A DNA stretch of 64,000 bases from Microbacterium sp. Root180 (lineage in GTDB: Bacteria > Actinomycetota > Actinomycetes > Actinomycetales > Microbacteriaceae), in NCBI RefSeq assembly GCF_001428485.1, contig NZ_LMHS01000004.1:1-64000 (forward strand), written 5' to 3'. Below, in pieces: positions 51,409 to 59,885 of this stretch. The translations under genes were made by a program, and so were the position numbers. Every line of letters starts with the position of its first letter. Positions within the stretch are counted from its first letter, which is position 1. The notes under the pieces are model-generated. The model had not been told where the DNA came from, did not search any database, and worked only from the letters and a program-made list of their open reading frames with translations.

Positions 51409-51648
51409 TCAGGCGTCGGCGTCGCGGTCGAGGTCGAGGTCGGGGTCGGCGTCGGACGCCGCGGCGCGAGCGACGTCCACCACGGGAGCGACCGGGATCA
51501 CGATCGACTCGATCGAGCCGAACCCGAGCGCGTCGACGGCGGGAGCCGCGTCCGCCAGGCGCTCGGCATCGGTGTCCGGCCGTGCCGGCTCGGAGGGCAG
51601 ACCTGCCCATTCCTCATGGTGCTCGGGTCGTTGCGTGAACAGTCCCAT
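51409..51648 (-). CDS. Small acidic hypothetical protein
   Basis: 79 aa beginning MGLFTQRPEHHEEWAGLPSE. Rich in Asp and Ala with a C-terminal run of Asp-x repeats (residues 68-79); no membrane helix or known domain. It has no close functional clue. The start is supported by the family-like opening and by a -10-like CACAAT 6 nt upstream; an in-frame extension upstream is Arg/Thr-rich and unlikely. I do not recognise its function. Confidence 0.6.
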   Translation of the reverse strand: MGLFTQRPEHHEEWAGLPSEPARPDTDAERLADAAPAVDALGFGSIESIVIPVAPVVDVARAAASDADPDLDLDRDADA

Positions 51649-51709
51649 GCCACCATTGTGCGCCGACCCACCGCGATCACGCGTTCCCTCGGGGGCTCGC
51701 GCGAAGGTC

Positions 51710-52651
51710 TCAGTCGTCGCCGAGGCCATCCGGCTCGTTCGAGGGCGCGGCGTCGAGCGCCTTACGTCGACCCCCGACACGACGTGCGGCGCCGCCGACG
51801 GTGGAGGCGCCGCGAGCGACGCCGCCCGCGATCGCGCTGCCGGCCCGACGGATCGTGCGCGTCGCCGCCCGCTCGAGGGGCGTCGCGCCCGGTCGGGGCT
51901 CGAGTTCTGGCGGAAGGAGAGTCGGGGGAGGGCCGAATGCGCGGCGGGAGTTCACCAGCACGCGGCGCCCGAGGATGTTGTTGCCGGCGCCGCCCACGGC
52001 CGCACCGATGCCGAACGGAAGGGCCTTGCCGATCCACGACGCGCCACCGCGCGCGGCGAACTGGTGGATGAACGTCGTCTTGAGCTGGTCGACGATCGGT
52101 CCCATCGCGGCGCGGGGGATCGTCTTCGTCACGAGCTCACCCCAGTAGCGGTCCCGCGTCGGGCCGCGGCCCACCGCCTGCCCCGCGAGCTGCGAGACGA
52201 GGTCGACGCCCTCTTTGCCGAGCATGAGCGTGAGCACGAGTGCGCGCGCACGATCGGGGTCGGGCACGGGGATGCCGTGGACCTCGGTCACGGACTGGGC
52301 GAAGAGCGCGGTCGCCTCGAGGAAGGCCACCGTCTCGACCCCGCTGAGCGCCAGGGTGACGCCGGTGCCGATGCCGGGCACCACCGCCGTCGCGCCGACG
52401 GCGGCGCCACCCGTGGTGACCGCGGCGAGGTAGCGCCGCTCGAGGATCCGCACGATGTCGGCGGACGAGGCATCCGGGTGCCGCAGGCGGATGCTGCGCA
52501 GATGCGCGAGCACGACGGGACGCTGGACCGCGAGAACCCGGTCGAGTGCTCGGATCGAACGGGGATGCTCGTCGGAGCCGGTGGGCGGCAAGCCGCCCTG
52601 CCACGGGGAGTCCCCGGGCAGCGAGTGGATGCGCTGAACCTTCTCGACCAT
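51710..52651 (-). CDS. EcsC-like hypothetical protein
   Basis: 313 aa. The central region VVPGIGTGVTLALSGVETVAFLEATALFAQSVTEVHGI (about 89-126) has the glycine-rich hydrophobic helix pair characteristic of EcsC-like proteins, and a second amphipathic glycine-rich segment lies at about 205-225 (IGKALPFGIGAAVGGAGNNILG). The C-terminal 90 residues are Pro then Arg/Gly-rich. Peripheral or monotopic membrane association is likely. Function unknown; in Bacillus EcsC is linked to the EcsAB ABC transporter but is not essential for it. The start is 7 nt after a TAGGAT box. Confidence 0.6.
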   Translation of the reverse strand: MVEKVQRIHSLPGDSPWQGGLPPTGSDEHPRSIRALDRVLAVQRPVVLAHLRSIRLRHPDASSADIVRILERRYLAAVTTGGAAVGATAVVPGIGTGVTLALSGVETVAFLEATALFAQSVTEVHGIPVPDPDRARALVLTLMLGKEGVDLVSQLAGQAVGRGPTRDRYWGELVTKTIPRAAMGPIVDQLKTTFIHQFAARGGASWIGKALPFGIGAAVGGAGNNILGRRVLVNSRRAFGPPPTLLPPELEPRPGATPLERAATRTIRRAGSAIAGGVARGASTVGGAARRVGGRRKALDAAPSNEPDGLGDD

Positions 52652-52658
52652 CGGGCCG

Positions 52659-52664
52659 ATCCTA
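52659..52664 (-). promoter_or_regulatory. -10 box of the EcsC-like gene, leaderless
   Basis: TAGGAT on the minus strand, 7 nt before ATG at 52651. Confidence 0.5.
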
Positions 52665-52715
52665 TTCGGGAGATCCTGAACGAGGGCCCCGGGTTGACAG
52701 AGCGCTCGGTGGGAG

Positions 52716-53408
52716 TCAGACGAAGAGGTTGGCCCGCTCGAGGTCTTCGGCGAAATCGACCTCGACCGCGTAGAGGTCGGAGATGTCGAGGGGTTCGAGC
52801 AGCACGCCGTCTTCAGCGATGGCGAGCTCGAGACCGCGCTCGAAGTAGTCCTGGTCGTCGACCCGCGTGAGGTGGCGCATGAACGCCTTCTTGTCGCGGC
52901 TCGAGATGAAGTTGATGCCGACGGCTTCGCCGATGCCGCCCTTGACCGTCTTCGAGAGCTCCTTGATGAAGCCTTCGGGGGTGACGGTGTACTTGACTTC
53001 TTCGTCACTCACCTTCGACGTGTTGACGGCGACGAACGACTGATCGCGCTCGATGGCGTCGATGGCACGGCCGAGGACGCGCGGGTCGAAGACGACGTCG
53101 CCGTTCATCCAGAGGACGCCGGCCCTGCCGGTCTTGGCAAGGGCGCGCAGAAGGCTCTTGGACGTGTTGGTCTGGTCGTACCGGTCGTTGTAGACGTAGT
53201 CGACCGACGGGAATGCCTCGACGATGGTCTCGGCGCGGTAGCCGACCACGGTCGTGATCTTCGCCTCGGCGCCGAAGGCCGCGCGGATGTTGTCGTGCTG
53301 CTGCTGCATGATGCTGCGGCCGTCGCTGAGTTCTGTCAACGGCTTGGGAAGGCTGCGGCCGAGCCGCGAGCCCATTCCGGCTGCGAGAATGACGGTTTGA
53401 AGGGTCAA
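52716..53408 (-). CDS. LicC-like nucleotidyltransferase (phosphocholine/polyol-phosphate cytidylyltransferase family)
   Basis: 230 aa with a TTG start supported by AGGAG 7 nt upstream. NTP-transferase signature VILAAGMGSRLGRSLPKPLTEL (residues 6-27), metal Asp in WMNGDVVFDPRVL (about 100-112) and a second acidic site near VEVDFAEDLERA at the C-terminus. The family transfers CMP or NMP to phosphocholine or small polyol phosphates. Given three CDP-glycerol transferases next door, it could provide the CDP-activated unit; that is inference, and a sugar-1-phosphate substrate remains possible. A TAGCAT box at about 53480-53485 (minus strand) gives a 65-nt leader. Confidence 0.8.
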   Translation of the reverse strand: MTLQTVILAAGMGSRLGRSLPKPLTELSDGRSIMQQQHDNIRAAFGAEAKITTVVGYRAETIVEAFPSVDYVYNDRYDQTNTSKSLLRALAKTGRAGVLWMNGDVVFDPRVLGRAIDAIERDQSFVAVNTSKVSDEEVKYTVTPEGFIKELSKTVKGGIGEAVGINFISSRDKKAFMRHLTRVDDQDYFERGLELAIAEDGVLLEPLDISDLYAVEVDFAEDLERANLFV

Positions 53409-53589
53409 AGGTCTGCTCCTGAAGTGCGTGATTTCACTGTCGGTTCACCGACTCGACACCCCTTCGTGCCGGGACCATGCTAGCGATGGCACCTGGGAAC
53501 GTGCAGAACGCTGCACCGACGTTGTCGTTTCGTGACAATCCGTTCGCGTCGACACGCCCCGGGCGAACGGCGGGAATGCGCCTCGATGT

Positions 53590-53606
53590 CGAGACTCGGC
53601 GTCTCG
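53590..53606. repeat. Short inverted repeat upstream of the ABC transporter
   Basis: CGAGAC, 5 nt, GTCTCG; centred about 49 bp before the expected transcription start. Candidate activator or repressor site. Confidence 0.3.
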
Positions 53607-53634
53607 TGGGTGCCACGGTCCCGCAGGCGCTTGA

Positions 53635-53640
53635 TACCTT
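53635..53640 (+). promoter_or_regulatory. -10 box of the ABC transporter operon, leaderless
   Basis: TACCTT, 6 nt, GTG at 53647; supports GTG rather than the TTG one codon upstream. Confidence 0.45.
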
Positions 53641-53646
53641 GGGTTG

Positions 53647-55029
53647 GTGACAGCCTCCCTCCCGGTGCCGAACGACATCGATCCGGAAGAGCCGGACCGT
53701 CACGAGGGTGCATCCGTCGTGGCGCTGCCATCGAGCCCTGATGCTCCGGCTCCCGCCAAGGCCCCCGCCCGCAAGCCCGCGGCCCGAGCGGCCTCTGCTC
53801 GCGGGGCCACGGCTCGCACCGCCGCGCGCAAGAAGCCCGCTCCGGACGCCGTCCCGAAAGCGGCGCCCGCGCCGCCGGCGCCGGTCGAGCCGGAGCCTCC
53901 CCTGACCGAGGCGGAGTCCGCGCCGCTGTCCGATCTCGAGACCGCGGAGCGTGCCGCCGTCGACCTGGTCATCCCGCCGAAGCCTCCGCTTCCCGAAGAC
54001 GCGCCGCCGGCGCCTGCGGAGGGTGCCGAGCCGCCGCCTCCCGTCTCGGAGGACGTCGAGGTCGCGCGTGAGGAGGCGGCTGCGCCCACGCCAACCGAGA
54101 CCGAGATCGTCCCCGCGACTCCCGACGCCGAGCCCGAGCCCGAGCGCGAGCCCGCTTCGGAGACCGAGGCCGCCTCCGAGATCGAACTCGAACCCGCACC
54201 CACCCCGCCCGCGGCCGAGCCCGAAGACGTCATCGCGGTTCCGGCGGTCCTCACCGCTCCGGCCGCCTCCGGGGACGTGCTGGTGCTGCGCGGGGTCTCC
54301 AAGCGCTTCGGAGACACGCATGCCGTGGACGGCATCGACCTCACCGTCCCCGCCGGCACCTTCTACGGACTCGTCGGGCCCAACGGCGCCGGCAAGACGA
54401 CGACGCTCTCGATGATCGCCGGGCTCCTCGAGCCCGACCGCGGGTCGATCAGCGTGGGAGGGGTGGATGCGGCATCCGACCCCGTCGGCGCGAAGCGCCT
54501 CATGGGGGTGCTGCCCGACCGGCTCCGCACGTTCGATCGGCTGACCGGCCGCCAGCTGCTCTACTACTACGGGGTGCTGCGCGGACTCGCCCCCGCCGTG
54601 GTGGAGAGTCGCACAGCCGATCTCGCCCGCGCGTTCGACCTCACCGACGCCCTCGGGCGCGTCGTGTCGGACTACTCCGCGGGCATGGCGAAGAAGGTGA
54701 TGCTCGCCGGTGCGCTCATCCACTCTCCGCGCGTGCTGGTGCTCGACGAGCCCTTCGAGGCGGTCGATCCCGTCTCGAGCGCGATCATCCTCGACATCCT
54801 CTCCACGTACGTCGCGCATGGCGGCACCGTGATCCTGTCCAGTCACGGCATGGAGCTCGTCGAGCGGGTGTGCACGCGCGTCGCGGTCATCGTCGCGGGG
54901 CAGGTGCTCGCAGAGGGGACCGTCGACGAGGTGCGCGGTGAGCTGAGCCTCGAGCAGCGATTCATCGAGCTAGCCGGCGGACTCAGCGACGTGGAGGGTC
55001 TCGAGTGGCTGCATACGTTCTCCGACTGA
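53647..55029 (+). CDS. ABC transporter ATP-binding protein with long disordered N-terminus
   Basis: 460 aa. The ABC domain begins at about residue 212: LRGVSKRFGDTHAVDGIDL, Walker A GPNGAGKTTT (about 242-251), a signature replaced by YSAGMAKKVML (LSGGQ-like, about 341-351), Walker B VLVLDEPFEAVDP (about 360-372) and switch His in LSSHGMELVE. Residues 1-210 have no relatives in normal ATPase subunits: first an Ala/Lys/Arg-rich segment (about 37-70) and then Pro/Ala/Glu repeats. It powers the permease encoded 25 nt before its own stop. The extension may bind DNA, polymer or a partner; unknown. Confidence 0.88.
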   Translation: MTASLPVPNDIDPEEPDRHEGASVVALPSSPDAPAPAKAPARKPAARAASARGATARTAARKKPAPDAVPKAAPAPPAPVEPEPPLTEAESAPLSDLETAERAAVDLVIPPKPPLPEDAPPAPAEGAEPPPPVSEDVEVAREEAAAPTPTETEIVPATPDAEPEPEREPASETEAASEIELEPAPTPPAAEPEDVIAVPAVLTAPAASGDVLVLRGVSKRFGDTHAVDGIDLTVPAGTFYGLVGPNGAGKTTTLSMIAGLLEPDRGSISVGGVDAASDPVGAKRLMGVLPDRLRTFDRLTGRQLLYYYGVLRGLAPAVVESRTADLARAFDLTDALGRVVSDYSAGMAKKVMLAGALIHSPRVLVLDEPFEAVDPVSSAIILDILSTYVAHGGTVILSSHGMELVERVCTRVAVIVAGQVLAEGTVDEVRGELSLEQRFIELAGGLSDVEGLEWLHTFSD

Positions 55030-56573
55030 GGGTCGCGCTGCTGTTCGGCGCCCTCCGCGGCGACCGTGGGCATGTCGTGCGCACGGTGCTCACCCTGGTC
55101 GTGGTGGCCGCGGCGACCGTCGCGGCGTGCTGGGCGCTGCTGACGCTGTCGGATGCCGACACCGACGTCGTGCTCGCCGTCACCGTGCTGGGAGGCTCGG
55201 CGGTCACGCTGGGGTTCGCCCTCGCACCGCTGATCGGCGCGACGAACGACCCCCTCGATCCTCGCCGGTTCGCGCTGCTCGCGCTGCCACGCCTGCCGCT
55301 GACCGCCGTCCTGGCGGTGGCCGGGCTGATCAGCGTGCCTCTGTTCGCGCTGCTGGCCATCGCGATCACCGACGCGATCGTCTGGGGCGAGCACGGGGTG
55401 GCCTGGCCGGCGGCCGCGGCCGGGGTCGTCGTCGGCGTCCTCACGTGCGCGCTGCTGGCGCGCGTGTGCATGGCCGTCGCATCGCTGTTCCTGCGCGAGC
55501 GGCGGTCGCGGGAGCTGTCGGGGCTCTTCCTGCTCGCCATCCTCGTCGTCGTCGTCCCGGTCGGGGTGTTCTTCGCCTCGCTCGAGTGGGAGGGGGCCGT
55601 GCCGACGCAGCTCGCGGAAGCGGTGTCCGCGCTCTCGCTCACCCCCGTGGGTGCGGCCTGGGCGTTCCCGGGGCTCTTCGCGAGCGGGAACAGCCGGGCG
55701 GTGATGTCGCTGCTCGTCGCGATCGGCACGCTTGTGGTCCTCGGACTGCTGTGGGTGTGGGTCGTCAAGCGCCTTCTCACCACGACCGAGCGGCCGGCCT
55801 CGGTGCGCGAGCGCACCGGGCTGGGCTGGTTCGCGGTCGCTCCCGGCACCCCCGGCGGTGCGGTGGCGGCGCGCAGCCTCGTCTACTGGTTCCGCGATCG
55901 CCGCTATGTCGTCAACGTGCTCGTGATCCCGATCGCCGCCGCTCTCACGGTCGTCCCCCTCCTCATCGCGGGGGTGCCGCTGGAACTCGCCGCTCTCGTC
56001 CCCGTGCCCTTCGCCGCCCTGCTGCTCGGCTGGCTGCCGCACAACGACCTGGCGTACGACTCCACCGCAGTCTGGATGCACATCGCCAGCGGGATGCGCG
56101 GCATGTCCGACCGTGTCGGCCGCCTCGTTCCGGTGCTGCTCATCGGCATCCCCCTGCTCGCCGTCGCCGTGCCCGTCGCGATCTCCCTGCACGGCCGATG
56201 GGCGCTCCTGCCGGCCATGGTCGGAGTGTGCGCGTCGCTGTTCTTCGCCGGCCTCGGGCTGTCCAGCGTGTCGTCGGTCGCCGCGCCCTACGCGGTCTCC
56301 CGCCCGGGGGAGAGTCCGTTCCAGCAGCCGCAGCGCACCGGTGCGGGAGGCGTGGCCTCCCAGGGCCTCGTGCTGCTCGGAGCGATCGCCGTGAGCGTCC
56401 CCGCGCTGTGGTGCGGGTGGATCGCGCTGACCACCGACATCGACGCGGCGATGCCGGCGCTGTGGGCGGGCCTTGCGACGGGCATCGGCGTTCTGCTGGT
56501 CGGCGTCACCGCCGGGTCGATGATCTTCACCCGTCGCGGAGGACGGCTGATGGAGTTCGCGGAGTCGACCTGA
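55005..56573 (+). CDS. ABC transporter permease
   Basis: 522 aa, twelve or so membrane helices in two halves. GTG start 25 nt inside the ATPase gene, so tightly coupled. No TagG-type (ABC-2) signature is obvious; the arrangement of many helices with short loops is typical of actinobacterial ABC-2-like exporters annotated simply as transporter. Substrate unknown. The pair could export a drug, lipid or envelope component; nearby polyol-phosphate genes make a polymer exporter possible but not shown. Confidence 0.82.
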   Translation: MAAYVLRLRVALLFGALRGDRGHVVRTVLTLVVVAAATVAACWALLTLSDADTDVVLAVTVLGGSAVTLGFALAPLIGATNDPLDPRRFALLALPRLPLTAVLAVAGLISVPLFALLAIAITDAIVWGEHGVAWPAAAAGVVVGVLTCALLARVCMAVASLFLRERRSRELSGLFLLAILVVVVPVGVFFASLEWEGAVPTQLAEAVSALSLTPVGAAWAFPGLFASGNSRAVMSLLVAIGTLVVLGLLWVWVVKRLLTTTERPASVRERTGLGWFAVAPGTPGGAVAARSLVYWFRDRRYVVNVLVIPIAAALTVVPLLIAGVPLELAALVPVPFAALLLGWLPHNDLAYDSTAVWMHIASGMRGMSDRVGRLVPVLLIGIPLLAVAVPVAISLHGRWALLPAMVGVCASLFFAGLGLSSVSSVAAPYAVSRPGESPFQQPQRTGAGGVASQGLVLLGAIAVSVPALWCGWIALTTDIDAAMPALWAGLATGIGVLLVGVTAGSMIFTRRGGRLMEFAEST

Positions 56574-56601
56574 CGCCGGCGCCGTCCTCCGATCCGCGGG
56601 C

Positions 56602-56607
56602 TAAACT
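56602..56607 (+). promoter_or_regulatory. -10 box of the DUF3039 gene
   Basis: TAAACT, 8 nt, ATG at 56616. Confidence 0.45.
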
Positions 56608-56615
56608 GACTCACC

Positions 56616-56879
56616 ATGAGCACCCCCCTCGAAGGCCCGGACCAGGGCGGTCTGGCCACTCTCGACCGAGAGCTCGAAGAGCTCATCCGCGAAGAGAACA
56701 TCGAACCGGGCGACCACGAGCGCTTCTCGCACTACGTCAAGAAGGACAAGATCCTCGAGTCGGCGCTCACCGGCAAGCCGGTGCGAGCGCTGTGCGGAAA
56801 GAAGTGGACTCCTGGGCGCGATCCCGAGAAGTTCCCGGTCTGCCCGACGTGCAAAGAGATCTACGAATCCCTGCAGTGA
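56616..56879 (+). CDS. DUF3039 family protein
   Basis: 87 aa, full family length. Central HERFSHYVKKDKILESALTGKPVRALCGKKWTPGRDPEKFPVCPTCKEIY: a Cys (CGK) and a CPTC pair with a conserved His form a likely zinc knuckle. The family is restricted to Actinobacteria and has no known function. It has its own promoter box and ends 3 bp from the convergent pncB. Confidence 0.92.
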   Translation: MSTPLEGPDQGGLATLDRELEELIREENIEPGDHERFSHYVKKDKILESALTGKPVRALCGKKWTPGRDPEKFPVCPTCKEIYESLQ

Positions 56880-56882
56880 CCG

Positions 56883-58214
56883 CTACCGCGCGTCCTGATA
56901 GACCGTCGGAATCGCCGGATCGGACTTGCTGAGCGCCAGGGCGCGCACCGGCAGCTCCTCCCGCGCGAACGCGTGATGCTCGCGCGCCGCCTCGACGCCG
57001 GCGCGCCCCTCGAAGGCGGCGTCCGGAACGCCGTCGGTGACCAGGGTCACCTGCAGCGCACGTGCGTCGGGATGCTCGGCGGCGGTGTCGACCTCCTCGA
57101 AGCCGTCGGACACCACGATCAGCTCGCTCGTTGCGGTACCCCGGTCGAGAGTGCGGAACGCCGCTTTGCGGCCGCCGGTGGAGCCCTTGTCGGTGGAGGC
57201 CTTCGCCACCGCGACCCAGCCGCCGCCGGCATCCTGACGCGCGACGAGCTTGTAGACCATGCCGGCGGTCGGCGTTCCGGAACCGGTGACGAGCGAGGTT
57301 CCCACGCCGTACGCGTCGACCGGGGATGCCGCGAGCGCCGCGATCGCGTACTCGTCGAGATCGCTCGTCACGGTGATCCGCGTCGCGGTCGCGCCGAGCT
57401 CGTCGAGCTGTGTCCGCACCGCGGCGGCCACCAGCGGCAGATCTCCCGAGTCGATGCGGACCCCGCCGAGGCCGGTTCCGGCGACCCGCACGGCCGTCTC
57501 CACGCCCGTGCGGGTGTCGTACGTGTCCACGAGGAGGGTCGTGCCCACGCCGAGTGCCTCGATCTGCGACCGGAACGCGTCCTCCTCCGTGTCGTGCAAC
57601 AGGGTCCAGGCATGCGCCGCCGTGCCCATGGTGGGGATTCCCCAGCGACGTCCCGCCTCCAGGTTCGAGGTCGCACCGAAGCCGGCGATGTAGGCAGCAC
57701 GTGCCGCCGCGATGGCAGACGACTCGCCGGCACGCCGTGAGCCCATCTCCGCGAGCGGGCGGTCGCCCGCGGCCACGCTCATGCGCGCGGCCGCGGTGGC
57801 GATGGCCGAGTCGTGGTTGAGGACGCTGAGCGCCAGCGTCTCGAGGACGACAGCTTCCGCGAAGCTGCCCTCGACGGTCAGGATCGGCGAGCCCGGGAAG
57901 TACAGCTCGCCTTCGCGGTAGCCGGTGATCGTGCCGGTGAAGCGGTACTCCTCGAGGAAGTCGAGGGTCGCGGCATCCACCACGTTCTCGTCGCGGAGCC
58001 AGCGCAGCTCGTCGTGCCCGAAGCGGAACTCGCGGATCAGGCCGAGCAGGCGGCCGGTGCCCGCGACCACGCCGAAGCGTCGCCCGCCGGACAGGCGGCG
58101 ACCGAACAGCTCGAACACGCAGCGGCGGTCGGCCGTGCCGTCGCGCAGTGCGGCGTCGAGCATCGTGAGCTCGTAGCGATCGGTGTGCAGGGCGGTGCTC
58201 CGGGAGTCGCTCAT
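56883..58214 (-). CDS. pncB: Nicotinate phosphoribosyltransferase
   Basis: 443 aa. Typical start [20 protein letters not shown], then [19 protein letters not shown], active-site region [48 protein letters not shown] (about 155-202) with the conserved His, and [17 protein letters not shown] (about 256-272) for PRPP binding. It converts nicotinate and PRPP (with ATP) to nicotinate mononucleotide, the salvage entry to NAD. The gene diverges from murI; its TAGGCT -10 box lies 7 nt upstream of ATG and a palindrome fills the space to the murI -10 box. Confidence 0.94.
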   Translation of the reverse strand: MSDSRSTALHTDRYELTMLDAALRDGTADRRCVFELFGRRLSGGRRFGVVAGTGRLLGLIREFRFGHDELRWLRDENVVDAATLDFLEEYRFTGTITGYREGELYFPGSPILTVEGSFAEAVVLETLALSVLNHDSAIATAAARMSVAAGDRPLAEMGSRRAGESSAIAAARAAYIAGFGATSNLEAGRRWGIPTMGTAAHAWTLLHDTEEDAFRSQIEALGVGTTLLVDTYDTRTGVETAVRVAGTGLGGVRIDSGDLPLVAAAVRTQLDELGATATRITVTSDLDEYAIAALAASPVDAYGVGTSLVTGSGTPTAGMVYKLVARQDAGGGWVAVAKASTDKGSTGGRKAAFRTLDRGTATSELIVVSDGFEEVDTAAEHPDARALQVTLVTDGVPDAAFEGRAGVEAAREHHAFAREELPVRALALSKSDPAIPTVYQDAR

Positions 58215-58221
58215 GCGGGTC

Positions 58222-58227
58222 AGCCTA
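58222..58227 (-). promoter_or_regulatory. -10 box of pncB, leaderless
   Basis: TAGGCT on the minus strand, 7 nt before ATG at 58214. Confidence 0.55.
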
Positions 58228-58230
58228 ATG

Positions 58231-58254
58231 AGGGGCGGGCCGGGATGCGCCCCT
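58231..58254. promoter_or_regulatory. Inverted repeat between divergent pncB and murI promoters
   Basis: AGGGGCG and CGCCCCT arms with a 10-nt spacer, starting 3 nt from one -10 box and ending 4 nt from the other. Symmetric placement suggests an operator affecting both genes. Confidence 0.45.
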
Positions 58255-58258
58255 GGCG

Positions 58259-58264
58259 TAGGCT
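58259..58264 (+). promoter_or_regulatory. -10 box of murI-rph-rdgB
   Basis: TAGGCT, 8 nt, GTG at 58273; supports this GTG as start. Confidence 0.5.
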
Positions 58265-58272
58265 GGACGATC

Positions 58273-59136
58273 GTGACCCTTCGACAGGCTCAGGGCGGCG
58301 CCGACCTGCCGATCGGAATCTTCGACTCCGGTGTCGGCGGACTCACCGTGGCGCGCGCCGTATCGGCCCAGCTGCCGCGCGAGTCGATCCTCTACATCGG
58401 CGACACCGCCCGCTCGCCGTACGGCCCCAAGCCGATCGCGGACGTGCGGCGGTACTCGCTCGAGATCCTCGACACGCTCGTCGACCAGGGCGTGAAGATG
58501 CTCGTGATCGCGTGCAACACCGCCTCGGCTGCGATGCTGCGCGACGCGCGCGAGCGCTACGACGTGCCGGTCGTCGAGGTGATCGGTCCGGCCGTGCGCA
58601 CCGCGATGTCGACGACCCGCAACGGACGCATCGGCGTCATCGGAACCGCCGGGACGATCTCGTCCGGCGCGTATCAGGACATGCTCGAGGTGAACGAGCG
58701 GCTCACGGTCTTCGCGCAGGCCTGCCCGCGCTTCGTGGAGTTCGTCGAGGCGGGCGTGACCGATTCGCCCGAGGTGCTCGCCGTCGCCGAGGAGTACCTC
58801 GCGCCGCTGCGGCACGCCGCCGTCGACACGCTGGTGCTCGGGTGCACGCACTATCCGTTCCTCGAGGGCGCGATCAGCTATGTCATGGGCCCGGAGGTCT
58901 CGCTCGTCTCGAGCGACACCGAGACCGCGAAGGACGTCTACCGTCAGCTGGTCTCCCGCGACCTGCTGGCCGGCCCGGATGCCGCCTCCCGCCACGTCTA
59001 CGAGGCCACCGGCGACTCCGCCGACGAATTCCTGCGACTCGCGCACCGCCTGATGGGGCGCGAGGTGACCGACGTCCGTCTCGTGCAGACGGGCGCGATA
59101 GACCTTCCCACCCGAGCTGAGGAGCACCTTCGATGA
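58273..59136 (+). CDS. murI: Glutamate racemase
   Basis: 287 aa. [17 protein letters not shown] (about 14-30), catalytic Cys81 in VIACNTASA and Cys192 in [21 protein letters not shown] (about 43-51). It makes D-glutamate for peptidoglycan. Residues 2-8 are encoded by a short repeated-type sequence (58277-58295) inserted right after the start codon; typical MurI proteins begin only a few residues before IGIFDSG, so the extra N-terminus is tolerated. GTG is chosen by its -10 box. The stop overlaps rph by ATGA. Confidence 0.94.
   Translation: MTLRQAQGGADLPIGIFDSGVGGLTVARAVSAQLPRESILYIGDTARSPYGPKPIADVRRYSLEILDTLVDQGVKMLVIACNTASAAMLRDARERYDVPVVEVIGPAVRTAMSTTRNGRIGVIGTAGTISSGAYQDMLEVNERLTVFAQACPRFVEFVEAGVTDSPEVLAVAEEYLAPLRHAAVDTLVLGCTHYPFLEGAISYVMGPEVSLVSSDTETAKDVYRQLVSRDLLAGPDAASRHVYEATGDSADEFLRLAHRLMGREVTDVRLVQTGAIDLPTRAEEHLR
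58277..58295. repeat. REP-like palindromic repeat at the murI start
   Basis: CCCTTCGACAGGCTCAGGG: partly palindromic (CCCT..AGGG outer pairs). I recognise this 19-mer as a word dispersed in many high-GC bacterial genomes. It is normally intergenic; here it is translated as the first residues of MurI. Confidence 0.6.
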
Positions 59137-59885
59137 CCGAACTCGTCCGCGCGGACGGCCGATCCGCCGACCAGCTGCGTCCCGTCACCATCGAGCGGGG
59201 GTGGAGCAGTCAGGCCGAGGGCTCGGCGCTCATCTCGTTCGGAGGCACGAAGGTGCTGTGCACGGCGTCGTTCACCAACGGCGTCCCGCGCTGGCTCACG
59301 GGCAAGGGCAAGGGGTGGGTCACGGCCGAGTACGCGATGCTGCCCCGCGCGACCAACAGCCGCAACGACCGCGAGAGCATCAAGGGCCGGGTCGGCGGAC
59401 GCACCCACGAGATCTCCCGGCTCATCGGCCGGGCGCTGCGCGCGGTCGTGGACACCAAGGCGCTCGGCGAGAACACCATCGTCATCGACTGCGACGTGCT
59501 CCAGGCCGACGGGGGAACGCGCACCGCGGCGATCACCGGCGCCTACGTCGCCCTCGCCGACGCGATCGAGTGGGGACGGGAGAAGAAGTTCATCGCCCAG
59601 CGCTCGCAGGTGCTGATCGACTCCGTCGCCGCTGTGTCGGTGGGCATCGTCGACGGCGGGCCGCTGCTCGACCTCGCGTATGTCGAGGACGTGCGCGCCG
59701 AGACCGACATGAACGTCGTCGTCACCGGACGCGGGCTGTTCGTCGAGGTGCAGGGAACGGCCGAGGGCGCTCCGTTCGACAAGCGTGAGCTCGACGCTCT
59801 GCTCGACCTCGGCGTCGCCGGCTGCGCATCGCTGCGCGAACAGCAGCTCGCGGTGCTGGCGCCCGCGGGAGCCACCGCGCCGTGA
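59133..59885 (+). CDS. rph: Ribonuclease PH
   Basis: 250 aa, normal length. [40 protein letters not shown] at the start, [36 protein letters not shown] (about 71-106, phosphate-binding Arg residues) and [24 protein letters not shown] (about 115-138). It trims tRNA 3' ends phosphorolytically. ATG overlaps murI by 4 nt, and its stop overlaps rdgB by 4 nt. Confidence 0.96.
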   Translation: MTELVRADGRSADQLRPVTIERGWSSQAEGSALISFGGTKVLCTASFTNGVPRWLTGKGKGWVTAEYAMLPRATNSRNDRESIKGRVGGRTHEISRLIGRALRAVVDTKALGENTIVIDCDVLQADGGTRTAAITGAYVALADAIEWGREKKFIAQRSQVLIDSVAAVSVGIVDGGPLLDLAYVEDVRAETDMNVVVTGRGLFVEVQGTAEGAPFDKRELDALLDLGVAGCASLREQQLAVLAPAGATAP

